Positions 17,348 through 18,982 of a DNA stretch of 18,982 nt are shown here, piece after piece. The stretch is from assembly GCA_052148715.1 (NCBI GenBank), contig JBKQHQ010000253.1:1-18982 (forward strand), read 5' to 3'. Within the stretch, counting starts at the first letter, position 1, and each line of letters opens with the position of its first letter. The notes beneath the pieces are model-generated. The model saw nothing but the letters and a program-made list of their open reading frames with translations. It did not search any database and had not been told where the DNA came from. The stretch is from JBKQHQ01 sp052148715. Lineage in GTDB: Bacteria > Pseudomonadota > Alphaproteobacteria > Rhizobiales > Xanthobacteraceae. Both the position numbers and the translations under genes were made by a program.

Positions 17348-18982
17348 ATGGTTACGACACTCCGCGACATTGAACCGGCTTATCAACGCCTATCATCTGG
17401 GCCCTTGTTGGCGCTGCGGCGGTTCAAGCCGCTGACGCAACGGCTTCTGCCGTCCCTCTTTGTCGCGCTCGCCGCATTTTGCAGCCTTGACCCCTCCGCG
17501 CGTGCCGAGGGCGAAAAGGGCGGCCCGTCGCTGGTGCCGAAATTCGTCACGCCTGCCGAGATGCGCTCGGGCGCGCTCCTGCTCAAGAGCAGCGAGGATC
17601 GCTACGTCGAGGCCCCCCTGCTGGGGACCGACGTGGATCTCACGGTGAGCGGTCCGACCGCGCGCGCCCGCGTCAGCCAGATTTTTTACAACCCGACCGA
17701 TGGCTGGGTCGAGGCCGTCTACGTGTACCCGCTGCCCGACGGTGGCGCCGTCGATACGCTGAGAATGGTGGTTGGCGAGCGCGTCATCGTCGGCGAGATC
17801 AAGGAGCGGGCGCAAGCGCGCGCCGCGTACGAGCAGGCGAAGGCCGCCGGCCAGAAGGCTGGCTTGATGGAGCAGGAGCGGCCCAACATCTTTACCAACT
17901 CGGTCGCCAATATCGGGCCGAAAGAAACCGTGGTCGTGCAGATCGAGTATCAGGAGCCGGTGCATCAATCCGGTGATGAGTTCTCGCTGCGCGTGCCGCT
18001 TGTGGTCGCGCCCCGTTATAATCCGGCGCCGGTCGTGCAGAACGTGGACTTCAGCCCGAACGGACAAGGCTGGGGCACCGTCTCCGATCCGGTTCCGGAT
18101 CGCTCGCGTATCGAGCCGCCCGTGCTGGATCCGCGCATCAACGCGTCGGTCAATCCAGTGGCCGTCACGGTTCGGCTGCATGCCGGCTTTCCGCTCGGCG
18201 AGGTCAAGAGTCACCACCACAACGTCAACATCGACACGGTTGCGGACGACGCCCGCGTGATCAAGCTTGCCGACGGGGTGGTGCCGGCGGACCGTGATTT
18301 CGAGCTGACCTGGAAGCCGGCAGCCGAATCCGCGCCCTCGGTCGGATTGTTCCGCGAGCATGTCGGCGACGCCGACTACCTTCTCGCCTTCGTGACGCCG
18401 CCGGTTCTGCCGCAGAGCGAGGAGCAGCGCCCGCGCGAGATCGTCTTCGTCATCGACAATTCCGGCTCGATGGGCGGGACGTCGATCCTGCAGGCGAAGG
18501 CTAGCCTCACCTATGCGCTCGGACGGCTGAAACCGTCCGATCGCTTCAACGTCATTCGCTTCGACAACACGATGACCGTGTTGTTTCCCGACACCGTGGC
18601 CGCTGATGCCGAGCACGTCGGCCAAGCCAAGGCCTTCGTTGCCGCGCTGCAGGCGAACGGCGGCACCGAGATGGTTCCGCCGATGCAGGCGGCGCTGACC
18701 GACCCGCGCGCCGGCGAGGCAAGCACGGTGCGTCAGGTCGTGTTTCTCACCGACGGTGAGATCGGCAACGAGCAGCAGCTGTTCGACACGATCAGCGCCA
18801 TGCGCGGCCGCTCGCGCCTGTTCATGGTGGGGATCGGCTCGGCGCCGAACACCTTCCTGATGACCCGCGCGTGCGAGCTCGGACGCGGCAGCAACACCCA
18901 TATCCGTTCGGTCGAGCCACTGGAGGATCGCAAGAAGGCGCTGGTCGGCAAGCTCGAAAGCCCGGCAGTCACCCACAATACG
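17348..18982 (+). CDS. VIT and von Willebrand A domain protein, Gram-negative sortase-target type (3' end beyond window)
   Basis: 545 codons are present and the ORF is open at the right edge. A long basic N-terminus with signal peptide core RLLPSLFVALAAFCS ends near ARA (residue 53). A VIT domain covers about 70-205 (ARVSQIFYNPTDGWVEAVYV, IKERAQARAAYEQAKAAGQ, LMEQERPNIFTNSVANI). A vWA domain starts near 372, with a complete MIDAS metal site: DNSGS (Asp380, Ser382, Ser384), Thr440 in GGTEM and Asp469 in LTDGE. This VIT-vWA order after a signal peptide is that of the 'marine proteobacterial sortase target protein' family and of inter-alpha-trypsin-inhibitor-like proteins. The deciding C-terminal sorting signal and neighbouring sortase would lie past the window. 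The ATG at 17348 follows GGGAG. Domain call is firm; sortase link is inference. Confidence 0.88.
   Translation, partial: MVTTLRDIEPAYQRLSSGPLLALRRFKPLTQRLLPSLFVALAAFCSLDPSARAEGEKGGPSLVPKFVTPAEMRSGALLLKSSEDRYVEAPLLGTDVDLTVSGPTARARVSQIFYNPTDGWVEAVYVYPLPDGGAVDTLRMVVGERVIVGEIKERAQARAAYEQAKAAGQKAGLMEQERPNIFTNSVANIGPKETVVVQIEYQEPVHQSGDEFSLRVPLVVAPRYNPAPVVQNVDFSPNGQGWGTVSDPVPDRSRIEPPVLDPRINASVNPVAVTVRLHAGFPLGEVKSHHHNVNIDTVADDARVIKLADGVVPADRDFELTWKPAAESAPSVGLFREHVGDADYLLAFVTPPVLPQSEEQRPREIVFVIDNSGSMGGTSILQAKASLTYALGRLKPSDRFNVIRFDNTMTVLFPDTVAADAEHVGQAKAFVAALQANGGTEMVPPMQAALTDPRAGEASTVRQVVFLTDGEIGNEQQLFDTISAMRGRSRLFMVGIGSAPNTFLMTRACELGRGSNTHIRSVEPLEDRKKALVGKLESPAVTHNT

Noticed and set aside
17393..18976. 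A 527-codon open frame on the minus strand opposite the VIT/vWA gene
   Set aside because: It is antisense to a gene with unmistakable domains, has His/Arg/Asp-rich composition without recognisable motifs, and is explained by high-GC third-position bias.

Overview
The window is GC-rich chromosomal DNA that fits an alphaproteobacterium of the Hyphomicrobiales (Bradyrhizobium/Rhodopseudomonas/Pseudolabrys-like; this is inference). Supporting signs are the high GC, promoters of the alphaproteobacterial general-stress sigma factor type (GGAAC-N16/17-CGTT), a TPP-riboswitch thiC, and intergenic inverted repeats beginning tgtagggtgggc or ccgtagggcggat, a style familiar from Bradyrhizobiaceae. I saw no rRNA, tRNA, CRISPR array, phage or insertion sequence.

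Layout. At the left edge, on the minus strand, lie the 5' part of a beta-keto acid cleavage enzyme (DUF849) and a D-2-hydroxyacid dehydrogenase, separated by a nested inverted repeat. A small hypothetical gene follows (minus). Next is a plus-strand operon of a family 4 glycosyltransferase and an amylo-alpha-1,6-glucosidase-like debranching enzyme, overlapping by 8 bp and preceded by a consensus EcfG-type stress promoter. Then come ettA (ABC-F translation factor) and an MltB-type lytic transglycosylase (plus). Two tandem paralogous genes for small secreted glycine-zipper proteins (minus) follow, one with a textbook Rho-independent terminator. thiC (minus) has an upstream sigma70-like promoter, a TPP riboswitch and a possible Shine-Dalgarno-masking hairpin.

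Right half. A membrane-anchored ClpP/crotonase-fold protein (plus) converges on an L,D-transpeptidase (minus). A scar follows: the 3' end of an arsR-type regulator and the first 20 codons of an SRPBCC gene, both truncated, butted against the stop codon of a membrane-anchored NagZ-like GH3 hydrolase. The GH3 gene is translationally coupled to an upstream antibiotic-biosynthesis-monooxygenase-like (ABM) gene. A second long inverted repeat separates this pair from an XRE-type regulator, which is divergent from a VIT/von Willebrand A protein resembling Gram-negative sortase targets; that gene runs off the right edge.

Themes. Cell-wall enzymes are over-represented: lytic transglycosylase, L,D-transpeptidase, NagZ-like GH3 and the possible sortase target. 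Stress-sigma promoter matches occur at one clear site before the glycosyltransferase operon, one orphan site in the scar, and two weaker sites before the L,D-transpeptidase and one small secreted protein. The best candidates for something under-described are the sortase-target locus with its divergent regulator, the periplasm-facing NagZ variant, and the stress-controlled glycosyltransferase/debranching pair.
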